This document shows, one piece after another, positions 14,079 through 14,097 of a stretch of 14,097 bases of DNA. Each line of letters begins with the position of its first letter. Positions within the stretch are counted from its first letter, which is position 1. The position numbers were made by a program, and so were the translations under genes. The DNA lies in the NCBI GenBank assembly GCA_041688385.1, contig JBDNIH010000271.1, positions 1 through 14,097 on the forward strand. The letters are read 5' to 3'. This stretch comes from UBA7662 sp041688385. GTDB taxonomy: Bacteria; Bacteroidota; Bacteroidia; UBA7662. The notes below the pieces were generated by a model. The model saw nothing but the letters and a program-made list of their open reading frames with translations, did no database searches and was not told the DNA's origin.

Positions 14079-14097
14079 ATCGCAGTTTTAATACTTC

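Noticed and set aside
1..14097. Mobile element, CRISPR, toxin-antitoxin or phage-defence island
   Set aside because: No transposase, integrase, nuclease, spaced repeat array, tRNA or small toxin-like gene pair is visible. Gene content and composition look like ordinary chromosomal metabolism and surface functions.

Overview
The window looks like chromosome of a Bacteroidota bacterium, probably an environmental Saprospiria/Chitinophagia-type lineage (the class is a guess). The reasons are a type IX secretion (T9SS) C-terminal sorting domain with a VYPNP motif, Porin_O_P-type outer-membrane barrels, lipoproteins with Bacteroidota-style lipoboxes, almost no Shine-Dalgarno sequences, and possible TTTG/TAnnTTTG promoters. 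GC content looks moderate. Nine protein genes fill almost all of the window. No tRNA, rRNA, CRISPR array, insertion sequence or phage gene is visible. The largest gene-free gap is 142 bp.

Left part (1-5421). The 5' part of a large secreted protein, cut by the window edge, is read leftward. Next comes a leftward GntR/MocR-type regulator (1441-2943). It is divergent from a rightward pair: an alpha/beta-hydrolase lipoprotein (3003-3941) and a DASS/SLC13 dicarboxylate-type carrier (3973-5421). The 10-bp sequence GATACCAGTT occurs twice, 23 bp apart, before the secreted-protein gene. Nine of its bases occur again in the 59-bp regulator/hydrolase divergent region. This is a strong candidate operator for the MocR regulator and ties these genes into one small regulon. 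The regulator lacks the lysine that normally anchors PLP (Arg341 in its place).

Right part (5418-14078, all leftward). Seven genes are packed with gaps of 23, 8, 1, -1, 2 and 15 nt, so they very likely form one operon. In transcription order they encode a T9SS-secreted jelly-roll-like protein, a lipoprotein with TSP3 and lamin-tail domains, a DcuC-family C4-dicarboxylate carrier, an isoaspartyl-dipeptidase (IadA)-like amidohydrolase, a Porin_O_P barrel, an M14 zinc carboxypeptidase and a second Porin_O_P barrel. The last gene meets the DASS carrier gene tail to tail, with stop codons overlapping by 4 nt.

Proposed joint role (inference): capture and breakdown of an acidic, possibly isoaspartyl-containing peptide or polymer. 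Surface proteins would bind it, the porins would admit fragments, the M14 enzyme would trim them in the periplasm, the IadA-like enzyme would split beta-aspartyl dipeptides, and DcuC (perhaps with the DASS carrier) would move aspartate or C4-dicarboxylates. The first protein of this operon and the truncated protein at the left edge share a paralogous N-terminal domain, which links the two parts.
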